64,000 nucleotides of DNA. It comes from Pseudideonella sakaiensis. GTDB taxonomy: Bacteria; Pseudomonadota; Gammaproteobacteria; Burkholderiales; Burkholderiaceae_C. Under the pieces are notes generated by a model. It was given only the letters and a program-made list of their open reading frames with translations, was not told the DNA's origin and did not search any database. Numbering within the stretch: the stretch's first letter is position 1; the number at the start of each line of letters is the position of its first letter. Shown one piece after another: positions 14,276 through 23,800 of this stretch. The position numbers and the translations under genes are program-made. The stretch is taken from assembly GCF_001293525.1 (NCBI RefSeq), contig NZ_BBYR01000032.1, positions 62,001 to 126,000 of the forward strand, given 5' to 3'.

Positions 14276-15790
14276 ATGAATCTTGCGGAGCTCGAGGCCG
14301 CGGTGGGGCTGCGCACGCCGATCCGGCACCAGTTGTTCATCGACGGGCGTTTCGTCGATGCGGCGTCGGGGGAGACGCTGCCGACGCTGAACCCGCACGA
14401 CAACACGGTGATCGCCGACGTGGCGATGGCGGGCCGCGAGGACGTGGACCGGGCGGTGGCGGCGGCGCAGCGGGCGTTTCCGGCCTGGCGCCGGATGGCG
14501 GCGGCGGACCGCGGGCGAATCCTGCTGAAGCTGGCCGACCTGATCGAGGCGAACACCGAGGAGCTGGCGCGGCTGGAGTCGCTGGACACCGGCCACCCGC
14601 TGAAGGACTCGCGGGTGCTGGACGTGCCGCGCACGGCCGCCTGTTTCCGCTACTTCGGCGGCATGGCCGACAAGTTCCAGGGCGAGGTGGTGCCGGTCGA
14701 GGCGGGCTTCCTGAACTACCTGCTGCGCGAGCCGGTCGGCGTGGTCGGCCAGGTGGTGCCGTGGAACTTCCCGCTGATGTTCACCAGCTGGAAGATGGCG
14801 CCGGCGCTGGCGGCCGGCAACTGCGTGGTGCTGAAGCCGGCGGAGATCACGCCGCTGAGCACGCTGAAGATCGCCGAGCTGATGCAGCAGGCGGGGCTGC
14901 CCGACGGCGTCGTCAACATCGTGCCGGGCCTGGGCAGCGTGGCCGGCCAGTACCTGGCGGAGCATCCCGGCGTGGCGAAGATCGCCTTCACCGGCAGCAC
15001 CGCCACCGGCCGGCGCATCGTGCAGGCCAGCGCCGGCAACCTGAAGAAGGTGCAGCTGGAGCTGGGCGGCAAGGGCGCGAACATCGTCTTCGACGACGCG
15101 AACCTGACGGCGGCCGTCAACGGCAGCGCCTGGGCCATCTTCCACAACCAGGGCCAGGCCTGCATCGCGGGCTCGCGGCTGATGCTGCACGAGCGCATCG
15201 CCGACGAGTTCCTCGAGCGCTTCCTGGCGCTGGCGCGCAGCATCCGCCTGGGCAACCCGCTCGATCCGCAGACCGAGATGGGCCCGCTGACCAGCGCCCA
15301 GCACCGCGACCGCGTGCTGGCCTACGTGGACGTGGCGCGCGAGCAGGGCGGCGAGGTGCTCGGCGGCGGCAAGCCGCCGGCGAACCCGGACCTGGTGCGC
15401 GGCTGCTACGTCGAGCCGACCGTGGTGCGCGCGCGCAGCGAGCGCGACCGCATCGCGCAGGAGGAGGTCTTCGGCCCCTTCGTGACCGTGCTGACCTTCA
15501 AGGACGAGGCCGAGGCGCTGCGCATCGCCAACGGCACCGACTACGGCCTCGGCAGCGGCCTGTGGACGGGCAACCTGCAGCGTGCCCACCGCCTGGCGCA
15601 GGAACTCCAGGCCGGCATGGTCTGGATCAACAGCTACAAGCGCGTCAACCCGGGCTCGCCCTTCGGCGGCGTGGGCCAGAGCGGCTACGGCCGCGAGATG
15701 GGCTTCGATGCGATGCGCGAGTACACCCAGGTGAAGAGCGTCTGGGTCAACGTCGATGCGCAGATTCCCCCCTGGTACCCGCGTGGCTGA
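14276..15790 (+). CDS. Aldehyde dehydrogenase, likely 4-hydroxymuconic semialdehyde dehydrogenase
   Basis: 504-residue NAD(P)-dependent aldehyde dehydrogenase, full length for the family. Catalytic Cys296 lies in HNQGQACIAGSR and the general base Glu262 in LELGGKGANIVF. VPWNFPLMFTSWKMAPALAA and EVFGPFVTVLTF are the usual cofactor and C-terminal blocks. The ATG at 14276 has GGAG 6 bp upstream. Its place between hydroquinone dioxygenase and maleylacetate reductase argues for oxidation of 4-hydroxymuconic semialdehyde to maleylacetate (the HapE step). The family resembles betaine and hydroxymuconic semialdehyde dehydrogenases in general, so specificity is from context. Confidence 0.82.
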   Translation: MNLAELEAAVGLRTPIRHQLFIDGRFVDAASGETLPTLNPHDNTVIADVAMAGREDVDRAVAAAQRAFPAWRRMAAADRGRILLKLADLIEANTEELARLESLDTGHPLKDSRVLDVPRTAACFRYFGGMADKFQGEVVPVEAGFLNYLLREPVGVVGQVVPWNFPLMFTSWKMAPALAAGNCVVLKPAEITPLSTLKIAELMQQAGLPDGVVNIVPGLGSVAGQYLAEHPGVAKIAFTGSTATGRRIVQASAGNLKKVQLELGGKGANIVFDDANLTAAVNGSAWAIFHNQGQACIAGSRLMLHERIADEFLERFLALARSIRLGNPLDPQTEMGPLTSAQHRDRVLAYVDVAREQGGEVLGGGKPPANPDLVRGCYVEPTVVRARSERDRIAQEEVFGPFVTVLTFKDEAEALRIANGTDYGLGSGLWTGNLQRAHRLAQELQAGMVWINSYKRVNPGSPFGGVGQSGYGREMGFDAMREYTQVKSVWVNVDAQIPPWYPRG

Positions 15791-15821
15791 GCGCCACCGC
15801 CCATCCTTCCGGAGCTTCCCG

Positions 15822-16787
15822 ATGATCCGCCCCGTCCGTTTCGCCGCCGCGCTCGGCCTCGCGCTGTCCACCACCTGGGCCGCGGCCCAGGCCTGGCCGA
15901 GCAAGCCGGTGCGCCTCGTCGTGCCCTTCCCGCCCGGCGGCATCGTCGACACGGTGGCGCGCCAGCTGCAGGTGCCGCTGCAGCAGGCGCTGGGCCAGCC
16001 GCTGGTGATCGACAACAAGGGCGGCGCTGGCGGCACGCTGGGCTCGGGCGAGGTGGCGCGCGCCGCGCCGGACGGCCACACGCTGCTGATGGTGTTCGAC
16101 GCCTACGCGACCTACCCGCTGGTCTATCCCAAGCTGCCCTTCGACATCGCGCGCGACCTGACGCCGGTGACGCAGATCGTCAGCAACCCGCTGATCCTGG
16201 TCGTTCACCCCTCGGTGCCGGCGAACGACGTGAAGGGCCTGGTGGCGCTGGCGCGGCAGAAGCCCGGCCGGCTGAACTTCGCGTCGGTCGGCGCGGGCAG
16301 CAGCAACCACCTGACGGGCGAGTACTTCAAGAGCGTCAGCCAGACCTTCATCACCCACATCCCCTACCGCGGCGGCGGCCCGGCCCAGCAGGACCTGATC
16401 GGCGGGCAGGTGGACATGATGTTCCTGTCGGCGGTGCTGGCCCAGCCCTTCGTCAAGTCGGGCCGGATGAAGGCGCTGGCGCAGACCGGCGCCCAGCGCG
16501 TGGCCGCGTTCCGGGACCTGCCGACCGTGGCCGAGTCCGGCTACCGCGGCTTCGAGGTGAACTCCTGGGTCGGCCTGCTGGCGCCGGCCGGCACGCCGCC
16601 GGCCATCATCGACCGCCTGCAGGCCGAGGTGGCGAAGATCGTGCACGCGCCGGACTTCGCCGCCCGGCTGAACGAGCAGGGCCTGAAGGGCATTGCCAGC
16701 ACGCCGGCCGCCTTCGGCGCGACCATCCAGGCCGAGCAGGCCAAGTGGCGGCGCCTCGTGACCGAGCGCCAGCTGTCGCTGGAGTGA
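15822..16787 (+). CDS. Bug/TctC-family periplasmic substrate-binding protein
   Basis: 321 residues with a signal peptide ending near AAA-QAWP. Bug signatures: WPSKPVRLVVPFPPGGIVD, LVIDNKGGAGGTLGSGEVAR, THIPYRGGGPAQQDLIGGQV and a final AKWRRLVTERQLSLE. It is set between the aldehyde dehydrogenase (31 bp upstream) and the maleylacetate reductase (5 bp downstream), so it is almost certainly co-expressed with the hydroquinone pathway. Ligand unknown; an aromatic or dicarboxylic acid is plausible. Confidence 0.88.
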   Translation: MIRPVRFAAALGLALSTTWAAAQAWPSKPVRLVVPFPPGGIVDTVARQLQVPLQQALGQPLVIDNKGGAGGTLGSGEVARAAPDGHTLLMVFDAYATYPLVYPKLPFDIARDLTPVTQIVSNPLILVVHPSVPANDVKGLVALARQKPGRLNFASVGAGSSNHLTGEYFKSVSQTFITHIPYRGGGPAQQDLIGGQVDMMFLSAVLAQPFVKSGRMKALAQTGAQRVAAFRDLPTVAESGYRGFEVNSWVGLLAPAGTPPAIIDRLQAEVAKIVHAPDFAARLNEQGLKGIASTPAAFGATIQAEQAKWRRLVTERQLSLE

Positions 16788-16792
16788 CGGCA

Positions 16793-17881
<1,089 letters not shown>

Positions 17882-17917
17882 CCCCGAGCCGACGACACTT
17901 CCACAGGAGACAGCGAG

Positions 17918-19171
17918 ATGAGCATCAACCGCCGCCGGTTCGTGCAGGGCACGGCCGCCATGGCCAGCGCAGGGGCCGCCCCCGCGCTGTGGGCCGCCAA
18001 CGTGCTGAAGATCGGCTACGTGTCGCCGCAGACGGGGCCGCTGGCGCCCTTCGGCGAGGCCGACAAGTGGGTGATCGACCAGATGAAGGCCGCGTTCAAG
18101 GACGGCCTGAGCGTCGGCGGCAAGAAGTTCGACGTGGTCATCGTGCTGAAGGACAGCCAGAGCAACCCGAACCGGGCCGGCGAGGTCGCCAACGACCTGA
18201 TCCTGAAGGACAAGGTGGCGCTGATGCTGACCGCCGGCACGCCGGAGACGGCCAACCCCGTCAGCGATGCCTGCGAGCTCAACGAGGTGCCCTGCATCAG
18301 CACGGTCGTGCCCTGGCAGCCCTGGTTCTTCGGCCGCAAGGGCGACCCGGCCAAGGGCTTCGCGTGGACCTACCACCTGTTCTGGGGCCTCGAGGACGTC
18401 ATCGCCAACTTCACCAACGGCTGGAAGACGGTGCCGACCAACAAGAAGGTCGGCGGCCTGTTCCCGAACGACGGCGACGGCAACGCCTGGGGCGACAAGG
18501 CCCTGGGCTTCCCGAAGCCGCTGGCCGACATGGGCTACACGCTGACCGACCCGGGGCGCTTCCAGAACGGCACGCCGGACTTCTCGGCCCAGATCGCCGC
18601 CTTCAAGCGCGACGGCGTGGAGATCGTCACCGGCGTGGTGATCCCGCCCGATGCCAAGACCTTCCTGACCCAGGCGCGCCAGCAGGGCTTCCGCCCGAAG
18701 GTGATCACGCTCGGCAAGGCGCTGCTCTTCCCCGGCGCGATCGAGGCGCTCGGCGAGCTCGGCCACGGCCTGAGCACCGAGGTCTGGTGGAGCCCGTCGC
18801 ATCCCTTCACGTCCTCGCTGACGAAGCAGAGCGCCAAGGCGCTGGCCGAGGCCTACGAGGCCGGCACGAAGAAGCAGTGGACGCAGCCGATCGGCTTCGC
18901 GCACGCGCTGTTCGAGGTGGCGGCCGACGCGCTGAAGCGCGCCCGCTCGGCGCAGGCCGCCGATGTGCGCGACGCGGTGGCGGCGACCAACCTGGCGACG
19001 GTGGTCGGCCCGGTGAAGTGGGGTGGCACCGGCCCGTTCCGCAACGTCAGCAAGACGCCGCTGGTGCTGGGCCAGTGGAACAAGGGCACGCGGCACAAGG
19101 TGGAGCTGACGATCGTGAACAACGAGGCCGCGAAGACCATCCCGACCGGCGGCAGCCTGAAGCCGATCTGA
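17918..19171 (+). CDS. LIV-type ABC transporter substrate-binding protein
   Basis: 417 residues. A twin-arginine signal (NRRRFVQGTAAMASAGAA, cleavage near LWA-ANV) suggests export folded by Tat. The mature part has the type I periplasmic-binding fold of branched-chain amino acid receptors: LKIGYVSPQTGPLAPFGEAD at the start and NPNRAGEVANDLILKDKVAL after it. Aromatic-compound receptors belong to the same family. A full LivGFHM set follows. With ring-cleavage genes on both sides, the ligand is likely an aromatic acid or related compound rather than leucine; this is context inference. Confidence 0.85.
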   Translation: MSINRRRFVQGTAAMASAGAAPALWAANVLKIGYVSPQTGPLAPFGEADKWVIDQMKAAFKDGLSVGGKKFDVVIVLKDSQSNPNRAGEVANDLILKDKVALMLTAGTPETANPVSDACELNEVPCISTVVPWQPWFFGRKGDPAKGFAWTYHLFWGLEDVIANFTNGWKTVPTNKKVGGLFPNDGDGNAWGDKALGFPKPLADMGYTLTDPGRFQNGTPDFSAQIAAFKRDGVEIVTGVVIPPDAKTFLTQARQQGFRPKVITLGKALLFPGAIEALGELGHGLSTEVWWSPSHPFTSSLTKQSAKALAEAYEAGTKKQWTQPIGFAHALFEVAADALKRARSAQAADVRDAVAATNLATVVGPVKWGGTGPFRNVSKTPLVLGQWNKGTRHKVELTIVNNEAAKTIPTGGSLKPI

Positions 19172-19178
19172 GCCTGCG

Positions 19179-19205
19179 GCCGCCCCCCGCCGTGCGGGGG
19201 GCGGC
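19179..19205 (+). promoter_or_regulatory. Strong hairpin between binding-protein and ATPase genes
   Basis: GCCGCCCCCCGC-CGT-GCGGGGGGCGGC, a perfect 12-bp GC stem 8 bp after the stop and 12 bp before the next start, without a T-run. In ABC operons such structures often protect the upstream binding-protein mRNA and lower expression of the downstream genes. That role is inferred. Confidence 0.5.
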
Positions 19206-19217
19206 ACGAGCCCCGCC

Positions 19218-19937
19218 ATGCCCCTGCTCGAACTCCAGTCGGTCCGCAAGTCCTACGGCGCCCTGAAGGTGACCGACGGCGTCAGCCTGGCCGTCGAGGC
19301 CGGCGAGACGCTCGGCATCCTCGGCCCGAACGGCGCCGGCAAGACCACGCTGTTCAACCTGATCTCCGGCGACGTGCGCGCCGATGCCGGCCGCATCGTC
19401 TTCGGCGGCCGGCCGATCGACCGCCTGCGGCCGCACCAGCGCTGCCGCGCCGGCATCGGGCGCAGCTACCAGGTGCCGCAACCCTTCGGTGCGATGACCG
19501 TGTTCGAGAACCTCGTCACCGCCGCCTGCTACGGCGGCGGCCAGCGCGAAGCCGAGGCCTGGGAGACGGCGCACGCGGTGCTGCAGCGCACCGGCCTGGC
19601 GGCCCAGGCCAACCGCCCGGCGGGCGCGCTCACGCTGCTGGACCGCAAGCGGCTGGAGCTGGCGCGCGCGCTCGCGACCGGCCCGACGCTGCTGCTGCTG
19701 GACGAGATCGCGGGCGGCCTGACCGAGCGCGAGGCGGCGCTGCTGGTGGAGGAGCTGCAGGCGATCAAGGCCGGCGGCCTGACGATGATCTGGATCGAGC
19801 ACGTCGTGCATGCGCTGCTGGCGGTGGCCGACCGGCTGCTCGTCCTCAACTTCGGCCAGACCCTGGCCGAGGGCCGGCCGCGCGAGGTGATGGCGCAGCC
19901 CGAGGTGCGCCGCGTCTACATGGGGCTGGAGGCCTGA
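19218..19937 (+). CDS. ABC transporter ATPase, LivG-like
   Basis: 239-residue cytoplasmic ATPase of the branched-chain amino acid type importer. Walker A is GPNGAGKTT at about residues 36-44. Walker B with catalytic Glu is LLLLDEIAGGL. The switch His lies in IWIEHVVHAL. The signature loop reads LTLLDRKRLELARALA instead of the classical LSGGQ, as is common in LivG. The C-terminus VRRVYMGLEA also fits LivG. It is followed immediately by the LivF-like gene, with its stop adjacent to that start. Confidence 0.88.
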   Translation: MPLLELQSVRKSYGALKVTDGVSLAVEAGETLGILGPNGAGKTTLFNLISGDVRADAGRIVFGGRPIDRLRPHQRCRAGIGRSYQVPQPFGAMTVFENLVTAACYGGGQREAEAWETAHAVLQRTGLAAQANRPAGALTLLDRKRLELARALATGPTLLLLDEIAGGLTEREAALLVEELQAIKAGGLTMIWIEHVVHALLAVADRLLVLNFGQTLAEGRPREVMAQPEVRRVYMGLEA

Positions 19938-20672
19938 ATGGCGGACCCGCTGCGCACGCAGGCTTCCGGTGGCGTCCCGCTGCTGGAGACGGCCGGCCTG
20001 ACGGCCTTCTACGGCGACGCCCAGGCGCTGTTCGGCATCGACGTCGTGCTCGGCGAGGGCGAGCGCGTGGCGGTGATCGGCGCCAACGGCGCCGGCAAGA
20101 GCAGCTTCATGAAGGCCGTCTGCGGCCTGGTGCGGGTGCCGGCCGCGCAGGTGCGGCTGCGCGGCGAGCCGATCGGCGGCCTGCCGCCCGGCGCGATCGT
20201 GCGGCGCGGCATCGCGATGGTGCCGGAGGGCCGCCGCCTCTTCCCCAGCCTGTCGGTGGAGGAGAACCTGCGCATGGGCGCCTGCGCGAACCGCGTCGGG
20301 CCCTGGCACCTGGAGCGGCTGTATGCGCTGTTCCCGGTGCTGAAGGAGAAGCGGCGCCAGCCCGGCACCGCGCTGTCCGGCGGGCAGCAGCAGATGGTGG
20401 CGATCGGCCGCGCGCTGATGAGCAACCCGGCGGTGCTGCTGTGCGACGAGCTGAGCCTCGGCCTCGCGCCGGTGGTGATCAAGGAGATCTACGACGCGCT
20501 GCCGGCGATCTGCGCCGAGGGCATGGCGGTGGTGCTGGTGGAGCAGGACGTGGCGCTGGCGCAGCGCGTGGCCGACCGCCTCTACTGCTTCCAGGAGGGC
20601 CGCGTGACGCTGTCCGGCCCGGCGCAGGCGCTCGACCGGGCGCAGATCTCCCAGGCCTACTTCGGCGTCTGA
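19938..20672 (+). CDS. ABC transporter ATPase, LivF-like
   Basis: 244-residue second ATPase of the importer. Walker A GANGAGKSSFMKA, signature LSGGQQQMVAIGRALMSNP, Walker B VLLCDELSLGLAPVV and switch VVLVEQDVALAQRVADR are all intact. A short N-terminal extension (about 15 residues) precedes the first strand. The start codon follows the livG-like stop directly, which suggests translational coupling and a 1:1 heterodimer. Confidence 0.88.
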   Translation: MADPLRTQASGGVPLLETAGLTAFYGDAQALFGIDVVLGEGERVAVIGANGAGKSSFMKAVCGLVRVPAAQVRLRGEPIGGLPPGAIVRRGIAMVPEGRRLFPSLSVEENLRMGACANRVGPWHLERLYALFPVLKEKRRQPGTALSGGQQQMVAIGRALMSNPAVLLCDELSLGLAPVVIKEIYDALPAICAEGMAVVLVEQDVALAQRVADRLYCFQEGRVTLSGPAQALDRAQISQAYFGV

Positions 20673-20685
20673 ACGGAGCCCCGCG

Positions 20686-21555
20686 ATGCTCGAGACCCTC
20701 GCCCAGACCGTGCTGCAGGGCCTGCTGCTGGGCGGCCTGTACGCGCTGTTCGCGCTCGGCCAGTCGCTGATGTTCGGCGTCATGCGGCTGACCAACACCG
20801 CCCACGGCGACTTCGTCGTGCTCGCGGCCTTCGCGGCCATCGCCGCGCTCGGCGTGCTGGCCGTCAGCCCCTGGCTGGTCGGCCTCGCGCTGCTGCCGAT
20901 CGCCTTCCTGTTCGGCTACGGGCTGCAGCGCGGCGTGCTCAACGGCACCCTCGGCAAGGACCCGCTGCCCTCGCTGGTCGTCACCTTCGGGCTGGCGATC
21001 GTGGTGCAGAACCTGCTGCTCGAGCTGTTCTCGGCCGACCCGCGCTCGATCGACACCGGCGGGCTGAGCACGCAGGCGCTGGCGCTGCCGGGCGGGCTGT
21101 CGGTGGGCCTGCTGCCGCTGCTCACGCTGGCACTCGCGGTGGCCGCGACCGCCGGGCTGCAGTGGCTGTTCGCCGGCACCGCGCTCGGCCGCAGCTTCCG
21201 CGCCGTCTCCGACGACCGCGAGATCGCGGAGCTGATGGGGCTGGATGCGCGCCGCGTCTACGCGCTGGCCACCGCGATCGCCTTCGTGCTGGTCGCGGTG
21301 GCCGGGCTGCTGCAGGGCATGCGCACCACCGTCTCGCCGTCCGACGGCCCGCTGCTGCTGCTGTTCGCCTTCGAGGCGGTGATCATCGGCGGCATGGGCT
21401 CCTTCTGGGGTACGCTGCTGGGCGCGATGCTGCTCGGCGTGACCCAGCAGGTCGGCTTCCGCATCGACCCGGGCTGGGGCCTGTGGGCCGGCCACGTGAT
21501 GTTCCTGCTGGTGCTGGTGGTCCGGCCCCAGGGCCTGTTTCCGAAGACGCGATGA
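20686..21555 (+). CDS. ABC transporter permease, LivH-like
   Basis: 289-residue inner-membrane permease with about eight hydrophobic helices. Family landmarks are QGLLLGGLYALFALGQSLMF, MRLTNTAHGDFVVLAAF, FRAVSDDREIAELMGLDARR (cytoplasmic coupling loop) and EAVIIGGMGSFWGTLLGAML. It would pair with the LivM-like protein to form the transport channel. Its stop overlaps the next start by 4 nt (ATGA). Confidence 0.88.
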   Translation: MLETLAQTVLQGLLLGGLYALFALGQSLMFGVMRLTNTAHGDFVVLAAFAAIAALGVLAVSPWLVGLALLPIAFLFGYGLQRGVLNGTLGKDPLPSLVVTFGLAIVVQNLLLELFSADPRSIDTGGLSTQALALPGGLSVGLLPLLTLALAVAATAGLQWLFAGTALGRSFRAVSDDREIAELMGLDARRVYALATAIAFVLVAVAGLLQGMRTTVSPSDGPLLLLFAFEAVIIGGMGSFWGTLLGAMLLGVTQQVGFRIDPGWGLWAGHVMFLLVLVVRPQGLFPKTR

Positions 21556-22592
21556 CGCTGCCCCTGTCCGCCCCGCCGATGCCGCCCGGCTCCCGGCCCG
21601 CCACCCGCGTGGCCATCGGCGGCCCCGCGGCCCGCCGCGCCGCGATCGCCGCCGGGGCGCTGGTGCTCGCCGCGGCCACGCTGCCGTGGTGGGCGCCCGC
21701 CGAGCAGGCCTCGGCCTGGATGCGCGAGTTCGTCGAGATCGCCTGCTACCTGCTGTTCGCGATGATGTGGAACCTGCTCGCCGGCTACGGCGGCCTGGTC
21801 AGCATCGGCCAGCAGGCCTACTTCGGCTTCGGCGGCTACGCGATGCTGGTGCTCGGCAACTTCGCCGGCGTCAACCCCTTCGTCGCGGTGCCACTGGGCG
21901 CGCTGGCCGCGGCGCTGGTGGCGGTGCCGGTCTCGCGCGTGGCCTTCCGGCTGCAGGGCGGCTACTTCGCGATCGGCACCTGGGTCATCGCGGAGGTGTT
22001 CCGGCTCAGTGTCGCCAACCTGGCCGTGGTGGGCGGCGGCTCGGGCACCAGCCTGACGGCGCTGCGCGGCATCGCGCGGCCGGTGCGCGAGCTGGCCACC
22101 TACGGGCTGGCGCTGGTCTGCGTGGTGGCGGCGCTGGCGCTGGTCTACGCCTTCCTGCGCAGCCAGCGCGGGCTGGCGCTGCTGGCCATCCGCGACAACG
22201 AGGTCGCCGCCGAGAGCCAGGGCATCGACGTGCGCGGCACCAAGCTGGCCGTCTACGTCGTCGCCGCCTTCGGCGCGGGGCTGGCCGGCGCGCTCTACTT
22301 CGTCGGCAACCTGCGCATCAGCCCGGATGCGGCGTTCAGCGTCAACTGGACGGCCTTCGCGATCTTCATGGTGGTGATCGGCGGCATCGGCCGCATCGAG
22401 GGCCCGATCGTCGGCGCGCTGGTGTTCTGGGCGCTGAACAAGGCCTTCAGCGAGTACGGCACCTGGTACCTGCTCGGCCTCGGCCTGCTCGCCGTGGTCG
22501 TCACCCTCCGCTTTCCCCGGGGACTGGCCGGCTGGGCGCAGCAGCGCTTCGGCCTGAACCTCTTCCCCACCCAACGCCGCCTGCTGGACTGA
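21552..22592 (+). CDS. ABC transporter permease, LivM-like
   Basis: 346-residue second permease. After a Pro/Ala-rich cytoplasmic N-terminus come about nine hydrophobic segments. NLLAGYGGLVSIGQQAYFGF, AIRDNEVAAESQGIDVRGTK and VVIGGIGRIEGPIVGALVFW are the conserved LivM blocks. The ATG at 21552 overlapping the livH stop is preferred over open frame further upstream, which would cover the livH gene. It completes the transporter; the intradiol dioxygenase gene begins 11 bp later, so transport and ring cleavage are on one transcript. Confidence 0.88.
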   Translation: MTLPLSAPPMPPGSRPATRVAIGGPAARRAAIAAGALVLAAATLPWWAPAEQASAWMREFVEIACYLLFAMMWNLLAGYGGLVSIGQQAYFGFGGYAMLVLGNFAGVNPFVAVPLGALAAALVAVPVSRVAFRLQGGYFAIGTWVIAEVFRLSVANLAVVGGGSGTSLTALRGIARPVRELATYGLALVCVVAALALVYAFLRSQRGLALLAIRDNEVAAESQGIDVRGTKLAVYVVAAFGAGLAGALYFVGNLRISPDAAFSVNWTAFAIFMVVIGGIGRIEGPIVGALVFWALNKAFSEYGTWYLLGLGLLAVVVTLRFPRGLAGWAQQRFGLNLFPTQRRLLD

Positions 22593-22603
22593 AGGGCCCC
22601 GCC

Positions 22604-23461
22604 ATGCGCAACATCGACGAACACAGCATCACCGAGGCCGTCGTGGCCCGGCTGGCGGCCTGCGAGGACCCGCGGCTGAAGCAGATCCTCACCGCGCTGG
22701 TGACCCACCTGCACGACTTCGCGCGCGAGGTGCGGCTGACCGAGGCCGAGTGGATGCAGGGCATCCGCTTCCTCACCGACACCGGCCGGATGTGCACCGG
22801 CGAGCGCCAGGAGTTCATCCTGCTGTCGGACACGCTGGGCCTGTCGATGCTGACGGTGGCGATGAACCAGCGCCACCCGCCCGGCGCGACCGAGGCCACC
22901 GTCTTCGGGCCCTTCCACGTCGACGACGCGCCGCGCGTCGACGACGGCGCCGACATCGCCGGCGGCGCGCCGGGCGAACCGCTGTTCGTCGAGGTCGAGG
23001 TGGCGGGGCTGGACGGCCGGCCGCTGGCCGGCGCCGAGGTCGACGTCTGGCAGGCCGACGAGGACGGCCTGTACGACGTGCAGCGGCCCGAGCTCGGCGC
23101 GGCGCGGCGCGCGCGCGCCGTGCTGCACACCGACGCCGAGGGCCGGCTGCGCTTCCGCACCATCCTGCCGACGGCCTACCCGGTGCCCACCGACGGGCCG
23201 GTCGGCCGCCTGCTGGTGGCCAGCGGCCGCCACCCCTGGCGCCCGGCCCACCTGCATTTCCGGATCGCGGCGCCGGGGCACCGGACCCTGGTCACCCACC
23301 TGTTCCGCGACCCCGACCCCTACCTCGATTCCGACGTCGTGTTCGGCGTGCGCTCCTCGCTGATCGCGCGCTTCGAGCGCCACGAACGGGGCCCGCTGCT
23401 CGACGCGCCCTACGCCACGCTGGCGCACCGCTTCGTGCTGGCGCCGGAGGCGGCGGCGTGA
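22604..23461 (+). CDS. Intradiol dioxygenase, likely hydroxyquinol 1,2-dioxygenase
   Basis: 285-residue Fe(III) intradiol enzyme. An N-terminal dimerisation domain (about residues 5-95) is followed by the catalytic beta-sandwich. ATEATVFGPFHVDDAP marks the hydroxyquinol/catechol group. The iron ligands can be placed as Tyr in DEDGLYDVQ, Tyr in ILPTAYPVPTDGP, and two His in RPAHLHFRIAAPGH. Hydroxyquinol cleavage gives maleylacetate, the substrate of the reductase in this cluster. Catechol or chlorocatechol activity cannot be excluded by sequence. Its stop and the next start share one base. Confidence 0.82.
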   Translation: MRNIDEHSITEAVVARLAACEDPRLKQILTALVTHLHDFAREVRLTEAEWMQGIRFLTDTGRMCTGERQEFILLSDTLGLSMLTVAMNQRHPPGATEATVFGPFHVDDAPRVDDGADIAGGAPGEPLFVEVEVAGLDGRPLAGAEVDVWQADEDGLYDVQRPELGAARRARAVLHTDAEGRLRFRTILPTAYPVPTDGPVGRLLVASGRHPWRPAHLHFRIAAPGHRTLVTHLFRDPDPYLDSDVVFGVRSSLIARFERHERGPLLDAPYATLAHRFVLAPEAAA

Positions 23462-23766
23462 TGTTCGCCGTCTGGGCGCTCGACCGGCCCGGCGCCGGGC
23501 CCGCGCGCGAGCGCGTGCGCGAGGCCCACCGCGCGCGGCTGCGCGCGCCGGGCGAGCACCCCGTGCAGGTGCGGCTGGCCGGCCCGCTGCTGCAGGAGGG
23601 GCCGGACGGTGCGATGTGCGGCACCTTGCTCGTGGTCGAGGCCGAGAGCGCGGACCAGGTGCGCGCCTTCGTCGACGGCGACCCCTATGTCCAGGCCGGC
23701 GTCTACGGCTCCGTCGAGGTGCGGCCCTGGCGCTGCGGGCTGGGGCCGCTGGCCGCGCCGGGCTGA
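23461..23766 (+). CDS. YciI-family protein
   Basis: 101-residue dimeric alpha/beta-barrel-type protein of the YciI family. MFAVWALDRPGAGPARERVR, HPVQVRLAGPLLQEGPDGAM and SADQVRAFVDGDPYVQAGVY match the family's strand-helix pattern, with the conserved Asp in GDPY. Members occur in aromatic-degradation operons, sometimes with muconolactone isomerase-like roles, but no activity can be assigned here. The start overlaps the intradiol dioxygenase stop by one base (TGATG), so translation is coupled. It ends the plus-strand operon and converges with a LysR gene. Confidence 0.8.
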   Translation: MFAVWALDRPGAGPARERVREAHRARLRAPGEHPVQVRLAGPLLQEGPDGAMCGTLLVVEAESADQVRAFVDGDPYVQAGVYGSVEVRPWRCGLGPLAAPG

Positions 23767-23800
23767 GCGGGGCCGGGCCGGCCGGGGCAAGCCGCCGGCC

